In this document: in pieces, positions 10,601 to 21,720 of the stretch | How the letters are laid out: every line of letters begins with the position of its first letter | Numbering within the stretch: position 1 is the first letter of the stretch | Source of the DNA: Perkinsus olseni | Taxonomy: Eukaryota; Perkinsozoa; Perkinsida; Perkinsidae | DNA: 53,891 nt | Assembly: GCA_013115135.1 (NCBI GenBank) | Contig: JABANP010000369.1 | Span: forward strand, 1-53,891 | Direction: 5' to 3' | Made by a program: the position numbers and the translations under genes | Notes under the pieces: model-generated | Databases searched by the model: none | Told to the model about the DNA's origin: nothing | Seen by the model: the letters and a program-made list of their open reading frames with translations, nothing else

Positions 10601-11670
10601 TGTGAATGGTGGATCTCGTGGGAGCGGCGTAAGAGATGTCACAGGTGAGGTTCTCCATATGCGAAACATTACCCATCCTATGGTCCATCACGCGATCCTT
10701 CGGCGGGTCGGGGAATCTTTCTGAGGCTTTGAAGGCGCGTAGTCTGGGACGAGTTTAGTAGTATTTGTTGCTCAGCTTGTGTGGAGAGTCTCTTGCCGAG
10801 GGTGATGGAGATGGAGGTGTCCGTGGGCAAGTTGAACTCAGAAAGCTGGATTCCGACTAAGAACTACGACACGGACGAGCTGGGTGAGTAGAACCTTGCT
10901 CGCGGGGATACAACACAGGCAGCGCTAAGCACCCGCACGCAGTGCTTGGTGTTCTCTCTTCACAGGCCACTGTGGCCTTGCTGACGTTATTGGATTTGAA
11001 AGACTTTTCGAAGCGGACTACCTTTTGCGATATTCATTTCTCTCAGATTCTGGATTGTTGCAAATTGCACGGCGAACGTACCTTATCTTGGACGAGACGC
11101 TTCTGGACACAGGCCGAGCTAATGTCGCCAATTTGCGGGCGTTACAGCTTCTGGTGAGTGGCCGGCAACTTTCCTCGAACTTGGATATATTCGGGAGTGT
11201 GAGACTCACACTGTGAGTAACTCTGGACGCACGGCAATTACCTTGGCGGAGATCCACTTTGAGCAGCAGTGTGAGTGAAAAGGGAAGGATGGATTGCTTT
11301 CCTGCAGATTCGCAACCAGAAGATCTGTGCGCAGTTCGGGCCATCTCAGATAGAGTTGCCTACGGAAGTGAACACCCTTACCCTGTCTGCCTCCCAGTCG
11401 GTGAGTCCGTAGTTGGTTTCGCGAGTCCTGTGTGGGCATTCCAGAGTGGAATCGAGCGAGCCGCGGGGGTAATGGTGCTGGCCCAGCACTGCTGGGTCGG
11501 TCTTCTATTCGCTCTCGACCGGAGCCCATGGTTGCCGGGTGTCGATATCCTCTCCGTGGATTTGCAGACTCATACTCATTCTCGAATCTGTTGACAGGGC
11601 CAGCTTGACTCACCCGCCGCAGCAATTTCAGTCTTCCGTCTCTGCTGTTGGCAGATCGCCAGAGGCATAG
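7679..11670 (+). CDS. MCMBP: MCM complex-binding protein (MCMBP/ETG1 family), multi-exon
   Basis: MCMBP binds MCM helicase subunits in the nucleus and helps to unload or recycle them during S phase. Collinear family blocks are visible in separate exons. A probable start at 7679 reads MSTLLKRPYDVLDETMEG. The N-terminal signature VVKFRCMVQDV is at about 8119-8150 (human VKFRCMIQDM). LHE, an intron, then VVEIVGILDSV spans 9513-9624. The core GDRLAAEYLLLHMVSRH followed by WPLNISGF lies at about 10412-10548. KLNSESWIPTKNYDTDEL is at about 10826-10880, RTYLILDETLLDTG at about 11077-11118, and QIELPTEVNTLTLSASQS ends near 11400. The last exon and the stop near 11670 are tentative, and the C-terminal family region seems short. 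Exact exon borders in 8150-9480 and 9650-10400 are unresolved; a 57-bp direct repeat (about 10145-10230) lies there. Confidence 0.75.
8728..8792 (+). repeat. Probable intron with antisense tRNA T-arm (MCMBP gene)
   Basis: GGGGATCGAACCTGGGCG at about 8737-8754 is the reverse complement of a tRNA T-arm. A GTGATC donor at 8728 and an AG near 8792 are possible borders. The interval lies between recognised MCMBP exons and is therefore non-exonic. Confidence 0.5.
9522..9591 (+). repeat. MCMBP intron with the GCGCGC/GATCGAT motif
   Basis: The intron between LHE and VVEIVGILDSV has the acceptor TCTCGCAG at 9591. It contains GCGCGCGCCCGGTTGATCGA at 9559-9578. The position is fixed by homology on both sides. 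Confidence 0.65.
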
Positions 11671-11671
11671 T

Positions 11672-11815
11672 CGTATACCAGTGCGCGTCCCGACCACACA
11701 GTGTGGGACTCTCTCGCTGTATGTGAGAGCGCTGTGAGGAGGAGCGCACTGGTATGGCCTCCCACAGTGTGAGGCCTCACAGCCCCTGAGTGTGAGGCTG
11801 ACACTCAAGTCCTGC
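11672..11815. repeat. Cluster of nested hairpins
   Basis: ACCAGTGCGC near 11680 pairs with GCGCACTGGT near 11746. Inside are CCACAC/GTGTGG and CTCTCGC/GCGAGAG-like stems, followed by GTGAGGCCTCAC and TGTGAGGCTGACACTCA. The segment could form a branched cruciform. It directly follows the MCMBP coding end and may be its 3' region or a small foldback element. Confidence 0.5.
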
Positions 11816-13665
11816 GAGGATGTGGCCCTTCATTCGGCTCGCTGCATCCTCGAGAATACGAACCATCTCGGAGAACGTCTTGCCCATAGTGATTCCTCTC
11901 TCGTATCTTGCGGAGGCTATTTGGAAATATTTCATTGGAGGATGTTTTCCTTTTCAATATGATGGATATGCTACGTGGACCGCTCCGCTAGACCACGTCA
12001 ACGATGCTATGTTCGCCAGCTCAAACGATCCCGCCGGAACTACTCTTCGAGGGACCAAATGATGGGACGCATCAGATCTCCTGCTACGCACCACCCGGGT
12101 TGAAGAAGAACCAGTCAACGACGGCCGTCAATCAGCGTGACACGGAGAGCCCCTCACGCTGGGTCGCAGCACTCGAGGTGGCCATCAGCTTCGCTGACCG
12201 AGTCAGCGTGAGTGACCACTGGGGACTCACCAGAGTTCGCCCTCTCATGCCTGACGCTGACGGGGCCGTCCGTTGATACTCTTCACCGCATTCGGGCCGA
12301 GCACAAGGTTATTGCCGATCAGTAGTGGCGAGCGGATAGTCACGTGTCAGTCATCATGTCTCCTCAAACACCACTCAATGCCCCTCGACAGAACCATTTT
12401 CTCGGAGTTGACTGTGCGGCTGCAACTGTCAGCCCGTTGTAGGAGTCCCTCTGGCCCACTCTGGCCCCTTCTGAGGCTCACTCTCCAGTCGGGACCCGAC
12501 TGTCAGGTAACCCGGATCGCGTCTGATTCAGCTCTCACTTTCTATTGTTGCGGCGCCGTTCTCGTCGGGTACCTCGCGTATTCTGGTGAGATCGGCTGTA
12601 TGGCGATGGGTCATAGCACTTCGAACATAGCGGAGGCATTCCATCAGAAGGTCATTCGCGGTGTACGTGAATGATGATCAGTATTCTTATTACATCGTCT
12701 ACTTACTTGTGAACCTGCATGATGAAGGCGAGCTAACCCTCTCACGATGGGTAATGCCGAGAGGACCCGGGGAGATTCGGTAAATGTCCCTTATGGCTGA
12801 CGAAAGCTCCCACTTCGGTCAGAGTATTATTGGTCTTTTTGTTCGATATTTGATCGATGATGATGGGCCTGGTTCTACCGAGTCTGTGGAGGAATTGGCT
12901 GTGTGTTGTCTGCTGAGCAGTACAATGTCAGCTGTGTCTGAAGGACTGCGCGGTGCGAGAGGTGGAATCGAGGAGAGTGGGCGCTGAGATGTGCGATCGG
13001 CTGTGTGAGCTCCAATCTGGCTGGTTGTGTATTGTTAAGCTTCCACATGTACATGTGAACGAGCGCTGTGCGGCACAGCAGCTCTGCCATCTGCGCCACC
13101 ACGTACACCGGGGTACGCTTCCCCTCACGAAATTCTCCGGCCGAGTTGTGTTGTACGTCTCTTTATGCCACTATCGCTCTTGGAGTACTGAGCTGTACCA
13201 TCTTTAGTGCAGACGGTACAGGCACCGCTCAATCTACTCTCCTCAGTATCCAACACAGGATGCCTGAGCATGACTGGTAACATCACTTGGTCAGATACTC
13301 TCGAGGGAGGGAGCCTCTGGCCCCTGTGCGGTCCATCTTCCTCTCTTACCCGCGATGGACCTGCAGTCTGAAAACGACGGAGATAATTCCCGTAGGTTGT
13401 GCAGACTTGTTTACGGAGAGATTCGCGGGATCAGCCTTGGTGTAGCGTCCGTTAAAAACCATCGGTAGCATTCCAGATTGTCAGCGCGCAAGCCGTTGCG
13501 TTTGATTGTAATTAGTGATCTTCACGAGCTGTGAAGGCCAGACAGGGCCTCGTAAACTGACGAAATTCCTTTTGACCTTATCCACACGTTTGAAATATAT
13601 ATTTCCAACCTCTTGCGGAGTCCTCCCGATGTAATCGGACTATGATGCAGTGCGCACCTCTTGGA

Positions 13666-13668
<3 letters not shown>

Positions 13669-13704
<36 letters not shown>
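13669..13704. repeat. (ATC)n microsatellite
   Basis: About twelve consecutive CAT/ATC trinucleotides. The complementary repeat class, (GAT)n, occurs at about 46081-46111. Confidence 0.9.
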
Positions 13705-13705
<1 letters not shown>

Positions 13706-14402
13706 TTGGTCGCCCCCTTTCGACTTGGCGCGGTTTGACTTCAATGAAAGGATTGCAATGGGTGTTGGTCGCCATTTTCCGTATCATTCTCCGAGTTTCT
13801 TCCATAGACTGAATCTGCTTTCAGAAATATCTTCTTCTCCCGTTCTGTTACCCGAATACCCCCTGTCAGTGTACAACCCCCGGAGGTCATCGTCTTGGTT
13901 GTCTCAGACCCCTTGGGTGCTCTAAGAGCGTATCTTGCGATAATCTCCTCCTCTTCAACCCAGATCGACCTCTCCACCGCGATGGGTGACGAGATTATCC
14001 CCAACTCCTGGCAGCAGGGTAAGCACCGCGAATTTTGGCGGCGCACTTGAGGGGCCGACCGCAAGGGAGAACGCAAGGTGCTTCGAGCTGTTCTTGAGAC
14101 ATTCCTGGTCCTCACGAATGTCCAGAAGGCGCCCTTTTCCTATATTTGACCCACGAGTCCCATCGAAGGTATGTGAACCGTTATTGGCCGCGGTTGATCG
14201 CCCTAATCGTGGATGTTTTGTACGATGGTGACAAAAGTCAAATCCGGCGTTGCCCGCTTTTGTGCATTCATCGTTAGAAAAACTCAAGGGGTCTCTCAGC
14301 CGTTCGTGAGGAGGTTGTTAGGCCGTGGCGCTGAACTCAATGGTCCTGCACGTCCGTAGTCCTTCAATACTCGCTCATAGTCCGGACTCACGCCAGTGGG
14401 TC

Positions 14403-14438
14403 GGACTACTGACGGACTCAGTGGTCCGTCAGTAGTCC
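14403..14438. repeat. Perfect 14-bp hairpin
   Basis: GGACTACTGACGGA (14403-14416) and its exact reverse complement (14425-14438) flank the 8-nt loop CTCAGTGG. Partial copies of the arm (TAGTCC, GGACTC) lie just upstream near 14357-14390. Confidence 0.85.
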
Positions 14439-14940
14439 TCATAATGCGGTACCGCAACATGCGTTTCTTTCCCAGCTCGAGCCGAGGATCCGAGTCTGTT
14501 CCAGTCGGATCTTTTCGTGTGGATCACTCTGTTACGGCCGATGTTGCTGAGTCGCGGCAAATCGGAATTCGATGAGAAAATTTGGAAAGACTTGCTCGAC
14601 TTGGAGCGAAGCAGGAGAGCAAGACTTAGGAGACAGTAATTGAACTGATGCATGATTTTGATACAAAAACTGTTTCTTGATTCATGGAGGGTTTGTGTGA
14701 GGTTCGGGTTTCCATCGATCCTTAGCGGAGCGAAGCAGTGCCGTTTTTTGTTGGCAATATTGGTAGGCTCAGTAGCGACGAGATTGTAGCATGGTTGGAG
14801 TGGATTTGGTAAAAAGTTGGTATGATGCACGCATGCACAAGGTTGTGGGGTTTTACATGACCACGTCATCGCTGCACTCTCAATGCCTCCGGTCAGCATC
14901 GGAATTTCCTTCTAAAACAGCCTTCAAGGAGTATCTTGTT

Positions 14941-16240
14941 TCTTTGGCGAAAGGGTGAGTTCGGACAGTCCGGGTTGTGGAGAGGCTGATTGCAGCGAAT
15001 CTTAGGTCGGAGCATGCTGATGACGATGGAGACGAAATTATGATGGACTCCGAGGGTGGTGAGTGCAGAGTGTGGGATTCGAACCTGCGTGGAATATTAC
15101 TCTCTGGTGATCTCGCGAAAGAGGACGTCCGCTTCCGCTAGCCGTTCGGGTGTCCAGCGCTGGTAAACACAGAGAGAATGATAAGCATTGGATGGAGACA
15201 ATTCACCTCAGCTAGGAGAGGGTTTAAGATAATCTTCAGGCACGGTGTTGGAGTCGGCCTTCGATGATTGCGATGCGGCGCTGACTAGAGGCATTGTGAC
15301 GGACTCGAGGCTCATCGCGCAGGTGGGTTGGTTGGGGGAATTATCGGCGCCCGACCTTTCGGTGGTTGTACGACGGTGGTTGTGTTGGGAAGGGTTTTGG
15401 TGTGCTTCGCTCCGCTTGATTGTATTTCTTTTTTCAGTCGAATCAGTTGCAGGTGGTGTCCGACATGTTCCGGACATGCCCGATATCGGCGGAACCAGTG
15501 AAACCCGGGGGAGGTGAGAAAGTTGCTGACGGCGAAGCGAAGCGATTCGTGTTTTAAACTTTTCGATATGGGTAGCTGGTGAATGCCTCGATAGCACACT
15601 TCTCGGAGACATATCGATGGAGCTTGCTGATCGTTGTATTTCGTGGCGCGCGAGAATTTTGTGCGATCAGTCCTGGCATCTGCTATCGAAGCCTCGACGT
15701 CAAGCTGCAGGAGCGACTCTGAGAGCTCGACTACCGATAGTGAAAGTCGAGCGGAGAGAGGTAGTGCGGGAGTCGCTCGCTTGGGTGTGCTCGTGCTATT
15801 GCGTTTGAAATTTCTCATCGAAAAAATAAGAAGGAAAAATATAGGGAAAAATAGAAAAAATGGGAAGAATATTCTGGTTCTTCGCGAGAAGGGTAGAGAT
15901 GGCTCTGTCGACCTTCCTTTGTGAGAGCCACTCGTACTTGTGGCGATTGAGCACTGTAAGACTTCTAAGGATTACTCGTACGAGTAGCACGGACGTCTCG
16001 CGACTGAGGGCAAGGATGTGGATGATCAGCGCTTTCATGGCGCAGGTATGAGTGTGGTCCTCGGGAACAAGGTTCTTGGGGAGCTGCCAGCGCACGCTAC
16101 GACAGTTAGGGGGCACACAGCGGACACTGGACAACCGGTGGCTGTTCCACTACGGCTAGGTAGGAATTTCGTGGCGCGCGACGGAGGCTGGTCGTTCCGG
16201 AGTTATATGCATTTGGTGCTACTCAGGCGGGTTTGAAGAG
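14941..16240 (+). CDS. Uncharacterised multi-exon gene candidate
   Basis: Splice-compatible exons can be read but the product is not recognised. One reads TAFKEYLVSLAKG and ends before GTGAGTTC at 14956. Another, around 15007-15058, reads RSEHADDDGDEIMMDSEGG and is followed by a 114-nt intron (15059-15172) with an antisense tRNA. A later exon near 15249-15320 reads LESAFDDCDAALTRGIVTDSRLIAQ, then VVSDMFRTCPISAEPVKPGG near 15450-15510. The acidic linker and short exons look real, but the gene ends are unknown. Confidence 0.3.
15059..15172 (+). repeat. Intron with antisense class II-like tRNA remnant
   Basis: GTGAGT donor and AACACAG acceptor. On the minus strand the interval reads an A-box-like GAACGGCTAGCGGAAGC, a long middle part, and GGTTCGAATCC (complement of 15075-15085). 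The spacing between the boxes suggests a Ser- or Leu-type tRNA with a long variable arm. The 5' acceptor strand no longer pairs with the 3' strand, so this is a pseudo-tRNA. Confidence 0.6.
15634..15670 (+). repeat. Second copy of the GTGGCGCGCG intron motif
   Basis: ATTTCGTGGCGCGCG at 15638-15652 follows a possible GTATTT donor (15635) and precedes a GATCAG acceptor (15670). The interval would be an intron of about 36 nt. Splicing is inferred. Confidence 0.4.
16160..16226 (+). repeat. Third copy of the GTGGCGCGCG intron motif
   Basis: A GTAGGA donor is followed at once by AATTTCGTGGCGCGCG (16165-16180), with a CTCAG acceptor near 16226. The surrounding coding sequence is unidentified. Confidence 0.4.
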
Positions 16241-17324
16241 ACTGACAGGAGTCCCCGGAATGGCGTGTTGGAGTTGCAGAACGTAGAACTGCGGCAAAAT
16301 GGCGGAATAAGGATCCGAGCTGAGCCGTAGGTTGGGTTTTCACCGGCAGCAGTGAGCATCATCCGTGCTAGTAATGCTTCGCCCGTGTCGTACGTCGCGA
16401 ATTTGGGTGAGGTCGTTTACCAGTGGAATCAATCCCAACAAGTAACATTTTTATGGAATTACTTGTGGATGTTGTGCACTGGTTAGGGTGGTCGCTCTCG
16501 AACTTTTGCTCACTATTTATTCAGTGATTACATGCAGAAGAACTAATCCTCGTGCTCTTTCCGTAGTGCCTGAAATCCTGAGAGGTTCTTTTCGCCATGC
16601 CTTCCCACCACTTCGCCGGCCTTTCTGCGTACAGGGAGCAACTGTTTGCTCTTGCGAAAGGAAATGACCTGTTCAAAGGCCGCGGGCGGATGCCGTCGAA
16701 TAAGCTTTGTCAAAGCGGAGATTGCGAAGATTGTCAAATGCAACGGCGAGAAAGCGAAAGCAAGGTTCTTTTGGGAAAAGCCTTGGCCAGTGGGTTTGCA
16801 CGTGCGGGTGGCATGAGGTGCCGAATGTAAGGCGTTGCTTGGCAACCTGGTTTCACCTCTTCTTCCGGCAGGTCTCTCGAGTCGTTGCGTTGACCGGAGC
16901 AGGTTCCTAAACCTGCTGAGAGCCAATCATCCGTACCCAGCGCCGGCGGAAGCCCTGAGATGTAGTATACTTCTGGAAGAAGGCCCTTCCAAGGGGCGCG
17001 TAATGGGTTATTTCTTAGCTCTACTCGATCGAACCAAACAGAGTCTGCCAATTCTGGTCGAGATTCGCGAGAGCGAATCCCAAAGGAGTGATCATACACG
17101 TCCAACGACAGATCTATTATGCTGTGACAGGGATCTCGGAAAGTATGGTTTGTCGCTCCCGAGTCTGAGAGCAGTGGGGATAGGGTGGGCCAGGGCTGTT
17201 CCTGGTACTCGAGGCCATTTACCACTACATGTTTATGTCTCTCTGGATGGGTATTGTATCACGTAAGAGCCGTGACTTATCCTTCCATAAGAAGGGCGCG
17301 GTGAAAAATCATACATGATATACC
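16241..17324. other. No gene supported
   Basis: Several open frames of 60 to 160 codons overlap on both strands without recognisable motifs. GATCGAACC near 17029 resembles an isolated antisense T-loop. Confidence 0.35.
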
Positions 17325-18245
17325 GTGGATCTACGGTGCTCAGGCAGCGCAGATAAAATGTTCCTCTTGTGGGGATTCTTCATGAGCAATAACCCAGCTT
17401 ACATCCGGAGTTTACCGCCCGAGCAGCAACTGGCCTGCCCGTATGTGTCTACACCGAAGTCAACATCTGGGATTGATCGACGAGTACTTCGTCTACTTCG
17501 GGAGGGAGGGACAGGCCATGCAGTGGCCAGGTACGTTCAAGGAGAGATGCGGAGACGCTACGTCGACTGCAAACTGAGGTACGAGTCTGCTCAGAGATCG
17601 TTACTCTCCTTCACCTCGGACAAGCCTGTGAAGCCCTACCCGGAGTACCCCGAGTTCTACGAGCCATCTCCGGCCAGTCTACTACGCTTCTTCATATTCG
17701 AAACCGAAGATGGGGCCAGAGAAATGAAGCGAGAACTCAGGGCTATAACGGCCACTTTATCATTGTCTATTGACCATCAACGCAAAATTATTCAGCATAT
17801 GGGAAGAAGGGCGAGCTGGGCGCCCAGACTCTCATGATATGTACGGAGACTGGAGCAGTGGCGAACTGCGTGGTGGTGCTGTCTACTGCGAGCAAGCACT
17901 CAGCAAGGGCCCTAGAGGAAGTCATATCCAGATGCGACCAAAAACCAAAATATATCTACAAGGATTGCAACTGCTGTCCAGGCGTGGAAAGGTCCCGTGA
18001 AGACGGCGGTCTCACTCACACTGTTACCACAAGCGGCCAAATTGTCAAATTCAGATAGCTGTCATTTCTTAATGCGGCTATCGAAAAGCCCTTCCCGAGG
18101 GATCATCCAAGACGGGCTAAGGCGATCAGGGACTTGGCAGCAGCCACCTTCAGCACTCATCCGGGTGACTCCAGCGGCCTTGAAGGATGCAAGGCGCAAG
18201 TGTGGTAAGGATCCTCACGCGGCGGTGACGAAAGAGGAAAAATGA
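17325..18245 (+). pseudogene. Decayed transposase-like gene (DDE-type family, DUF6729-like)
   Basis: Three frames read in order resemble one protein. About 17385-17795 gives LPPEQQLACPYVSTPK, GIDRRVLRLLREGG and a helical middle. The frame then shifts near 17795-17801 to KKGELGAQTLMICTETGAVA and KPKYIYKDCNCCPG. After a further break, 18085-18190 gives HPRRAKAIRDLAAATF and STHPGDSSGLEGCKAQVW. From memory, this matches a repeat-associated animal and protist family with the same order (LRSLP...RVIRLLRQ..G, then YVDRDCC, then a DIWHFMRR...ESHPLY block), which I take to be transposase-like with an RNase H-type fold. Frameshifts show it is dead. The ends are undefined and no terminal repeats are visible. 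Confidence 0.5.
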
Positions 18246-18839
18246 CTTGAGGAGATGATACTCACCACCACTCCTACTGGAGCGGCGTATCACATGCAAG
18301 TAATTTGTTTCTCTCGCTGCGTTGACATCACCCTGGTCTCAGGTCGTACGCCCTGCATCAGGACGATTGATGAACGGCAGGTGGCGCGGTCCCATCTGTT
18401 GGGGAAGGCAGCGAGAAGGCAGAAGACAGAGGCGTGCCCGTCGGATCCGTCCTATAGGCTCATCAATGGAAGTTTTCTAGAATCTCTCCGACTACAAACT
18501 ATACATATTAGAAATAATTGTCTCAGTGACGAGCCGGATTTCGATCCAGGGCCTGCACCTCATCAAGGCTCTGGACCTCAATTACAACAACAGTGGACAT
18601 TCCTGAGAACATTTCAGTACCAGAGGGAGCTTCGCGATGTGAAAGTTCGCATTCCAGCTTGAGTCGCTGGCTACGGCAATTGGGCTCGAGTCGCCGTCTC
18701 CACCAGGCCAGGCTGTGGTGGTGGGTCACAACATAACCGCAGGAAGCCTCTCAATGGCAGGTAGGGCGAGATAGACCGGCAATTCTCGTCTCATGAGTAC
18801 GAGATTCCTCCGTCTTTTGGGTGTGTCCCTGATTCGAGA

Positions 18840-19049
18840 TTGACGATTTGTAGCGACTCTGGGCCTCTACCCGAATTCGGCTGGGATTACTACGATGCGG
18901 GAAGTTGGGCCCCTACAGAATCAATCCCGAGTGATATTGATGACATCACTGAGGAAGAGCTACAGGAACTCGGCATCATTGAACAGACCTCGTCAGAAGG
19001 GGCCGAAGATGATATGGAATTGAATGCACTACGGTGGTGGGAATTTTGA
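18840..19049 (+). CDS. Short acidic ORF, unknown
   Basis: Sixty-nine codons with a strongly acidic middle (SDIDDITEEELQELG...). It may be the 3' part of the decayed transposase unit upstream or an exon of another gene. There is no recognised domain. Confidence 0.25.
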   Translation: MTICSDSGPLPEFGWDYYDAGSWAPTESIPSDIDDITEEELQELGIIEQTSSEGAEDDMELNALRWWEF

Positions 19050-19505
19050 CGACGTCGCCGAACTGAAGAGACGCAGAACTCCCATGCATCGGCGACATCC
19101 GCCGAGCTGCTCCGGAGCTGCTGAGGCTACTAGTACCAGCCGAGGCTCCCGCCCTTGGCGAGGCGTATGTGCTCTGCCGCGCCTGTCGAGGCTTTCCCGT
19201 GCCTGCTGAAGTTCAGCCGAATACGGCCAGAGATGATGTCCCTCAGCCAGTCCCCGGTGAGGGTGAAACGCAAGAGACTCCGTTACTCGGCTCAGAATGA
19301 TGAGCGGAAGCCCTTTGGCTTCTTTGTCGCGCCATCCTGCGAGCACAACGACGTCAAGTGAAGGCGGCCTCCTCTCAGCGTCTCGTGGCTTCTAGTTTGG
19401 GCCAAGTCAGCGTCGCATCTAGATGCCAGCGAGCTGCTAATGAAGAAGCAATACACGCGTACTGTGCCACGTGCGCAGGGTGGCTGAGATTAGTCCCGCA
19501 GCACC

Positions 19506-20391
19506 GTGAAATATTTCAAGTGAAATATTTCTGAATTTTTTTCAGAATTTTTTTCTGAAATTTTCTGAAATTTTTTTCTTCAAAACCCATTTCAAGCGAT
19601 TCTGAGCCGGTTTCATAGAGCTTTCCACTCATATGGGCTCTCACGCTTGTGGATGGTAGCCACCGGATACTATCTAGTCTGGCCGATAGTGTGTTCCCAG
19701 CTTGTGCAGTAGGTAGAAGAGCTGTTCTTCAAGAGCAGCGGGGCGGGGCGCGCGCCACGTATAATGGGTGCTACGCATTTTGCACTAATTGTGCTATCAC
19801 CGATGCGGTGCAGTTCCGGTCTGGTATTCCTCAGTAGTTGTTCCCCCTAGATCTATAAGCGTCATCGTCGCTGGGGGTGGCCGGGTTCTCCGATACCAAG
19901 TATAGATCAAATCTGCCACACGCACAAGACGTTGCTGCATGATGCAGCAACGTCCGTGCGGTACTAGGGAGCATTTTTCAATAAAATTGAAAAATTCATT
20001 TTAAATTTTCAAATCTCTTCAGTAATTTCAGAGACGCATTTCCGAGGTAGTCCACCTCAGAAATGTGTCACCGAAAATCTCGCCCAGGTGGAGCACCAGC
20101 CGGCTCCTCGAGGAAGAAGGCGCTGCTAACAAAGACGAAGAAACGTCCTAGACGTTCGGAAGTTGAGTCCACGTGTTTACAATCTGTGAATGAGGTGTAC
20201 TGAGAAATCTACCGCACTGTTTGTGTTGAGTATCGGCAACTTGACGGGAAATGGCCAAAAACGGCCGAAATAGGCCAAAATCGCTAAATTTCGTAAAAGT
20301 GAAAATTTCACGAATTTTTCCGGTGAAATATTTGAAATATTTCACTGAAACTTTCTTGAAATATTTCACTTTGAAATATTCATATTTTCAG
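19506..20391. repeat. AT-rich palindrome arrays flanking a core
   Basis: The left array (about 19506-19580) and right array (about 20249-20391) are built of GAAATATTTC-type palindromes; the right array also holds GGCCAAAAACGGCC words. The core holds a further AT-rich inverted patch (19975-20030) and a perfect hairpin (19921-19960). The plan resembles the two hAT-like elements in this window, but I could not find matching termini or a target duplication. Confidence 0.5.
19921..19960. repeat. Long hairpin
   Basis: ACGTTGCTGCAT and its exact complement flank a single G (19929-19953). The stem is extended outward by CGCAC/GTGCG. Confidence 0.8.
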
Positions 20392-21480
20392 CTCTTATTC
20401 CGCACAGTCTGTGCGAATAAGGAGCGCGAGCTCGGCGAAAACTGTAGCCCCCGTTGGAGCTACTTCGCCAGTCACTTCCTCACGGCTGTAAAGGAGTACT
20501 TTGAAGGCCCCGCGGAGATGAGCGAGCCGCGCTATTTAGAAGGCGGGGTCCTTGGACGAAGTATCCCGGGCTGAGACGAGCACCTGAGGGCCGCTCTCGA
20601 TGCGAGCGATGATGCCCTTCTGGAAGACCCACAAGATTATCGTGGAGGAGAAAGAAGCGAGGGTGGAGGATATAGTCAGGTTGCCCCCGTCATGTGAAGC
20701 TAAACTCTCCTCCCTGGAGAGTAGTGCGGCGGAAAGAAGAGAGAAAGGGATGAGCTCAAAAGAGGAGGAGACGAGGGCCAAGAAGGCTGCCCGATTAGCT
20801 AAGAAGGCGGCCTGGACTGATGCGGATGGAAAGGTTTCCGACACGAAGAAGCCTGACGACCTATTGCGGGAAGGCAAGAGCGAGCTCTGGCCATTACACC
20901 TCAAGAGTCTCGGACTTCAACGCGAGCGACGCAAGCCGGGAGATCCACAGATCTGCGCGGTGGTGGACAGTTCCGCGGTAAGGCACACAAGTGGGACCCA
21001 AATAATCAAACCATCACATCATTGCCGCAAAGGCAGGAGGGCGTACCAAGTCCCATATGGACCCTATAGCTGAGCTGAAGCGATGATGGGCCGATAGGCG
21101 AGAGAAACTGAAGGCCTGGGAATAAACTTCGTACTTACCAGAGGAGAGAAACAACCGGAGGGAAGGTGAGGCTTGCCCTTCATGTAAGGTCTGCACTCCG
21201 CGTCCCTGCCCGCTCAGCCTGCAGCAGCATGGTCGGACGACCGCCGATGTGCGTCGACGCCCCGCGCTGCTGCCGCTCTATCGCCTTTAGGTGGATGATG
21301 GTGAAATTGATGAATGATGCAATGGATCCAATGATCGACGCATTTCCGTTATTACGTCATGGGATTGTTTGTTGAATAAAACACTCTGCGGTGGGCAAAA
21401 CGCTTTGATGAGCGGAGAGGTGCAGAGATCGCGTACGTGATGAACAGTTGACTCCTCCCTCTTACGACATCGATTGAGAG
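20392..21480. other. No gene assigned; charged open frame inside
   Basis: A hairpin of CTTATTC...GAATAAG type lies at 20394-20422. A plus-strand open frame at 20600-21073 encodes a Lys/Glu-rich helix-like stretch (AERREKGMSSKEEETRAKKAARLAKKAA). Its composition suggests a coiled coil, but there is no start context, splice evidence or homology that I recognise. Confidence 0.3.
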
Positions 21481-21488
21481 CTTTTCTT

Positions 21489-21553
21489 CGCTCAGTAGGC
21501 AGAGCGTGTGGCTGTTAACCACAAGGTCGGTGGTTCGAACCCATCGTGGAGCG
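21489..21553 (+). tRNA. tRNA-Asn(GTT)-like sequence with damaged 5' acceptor arm
   Basis: The segment contains a D-arm (CGCTCAGTAGGCAGAGCG), a perfect anticodon arm TGTGGCTGTTAACCACA with anticodon GTT, and a T-arm GGTCGGTGGTTCGAACCCATC. The 3' acceptor strand CGTGGAGCG has no partner upstream, where the sequence is GAGCTTTTCTT. It matches eukaryotic tRNA-Asn closely downstream of the acceptor, so this is probably a 5'-truncated or mutated copy. Confidence 0.7.
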
Positions 21554-21720
21554 TTTTCTTCGGTGTCGTTTTGCAACACCGAAAATGGTGATCGACGCTG
21601 TCGATTCGAGCGAGTCGAGCGTCTATGACCTTGCTGGTAGAATATGGTCTCTGAGATCCTCTCTCGCCATTTTGCTCCAACGAGAGCAAGAACACCTGTC
21701 AGCGAGCCGAGTATACTTCA

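Larger units (their letters stand above)
11816..14940. other. Hairpin-rich stretch without a recognised gene
   Basis: I see no exon set with known homology here. Notable items are an (ATC)n microsatellite at about 13669-13704, several GTGAG/CTCAC inverted words at 12140-12235, and a perfect 14-bp stem with an 8-nt loop at 14403-14438. Open frames on both strands overlap heavily and have no motif support. Confidence 0.4.

Noticed and set aside
13522..13704. Open frame starting with a run of Met or Ser codons
   Set aside because: It is only the (ATC)n microsatellite read in various frames.
14429..14899. 156-codon minus-strand frame
   Set aside because: No domain, low-complexity composition and overlap with a strong hairpin; plus-strand exon candidates follow at once.
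19477..19506. CAGGGTGGC near 19477 as a left hAT terminus for the AT-rich array block
   Set aside because: No matching CCACCCTG or 8-bp duplication was found on the right side.
20600..21073. Calling the Lys/Glu-rich frame a coiled-coil gene
   Set aside because: There are no supporting start, splice or homology signals; composition alone is not enough.
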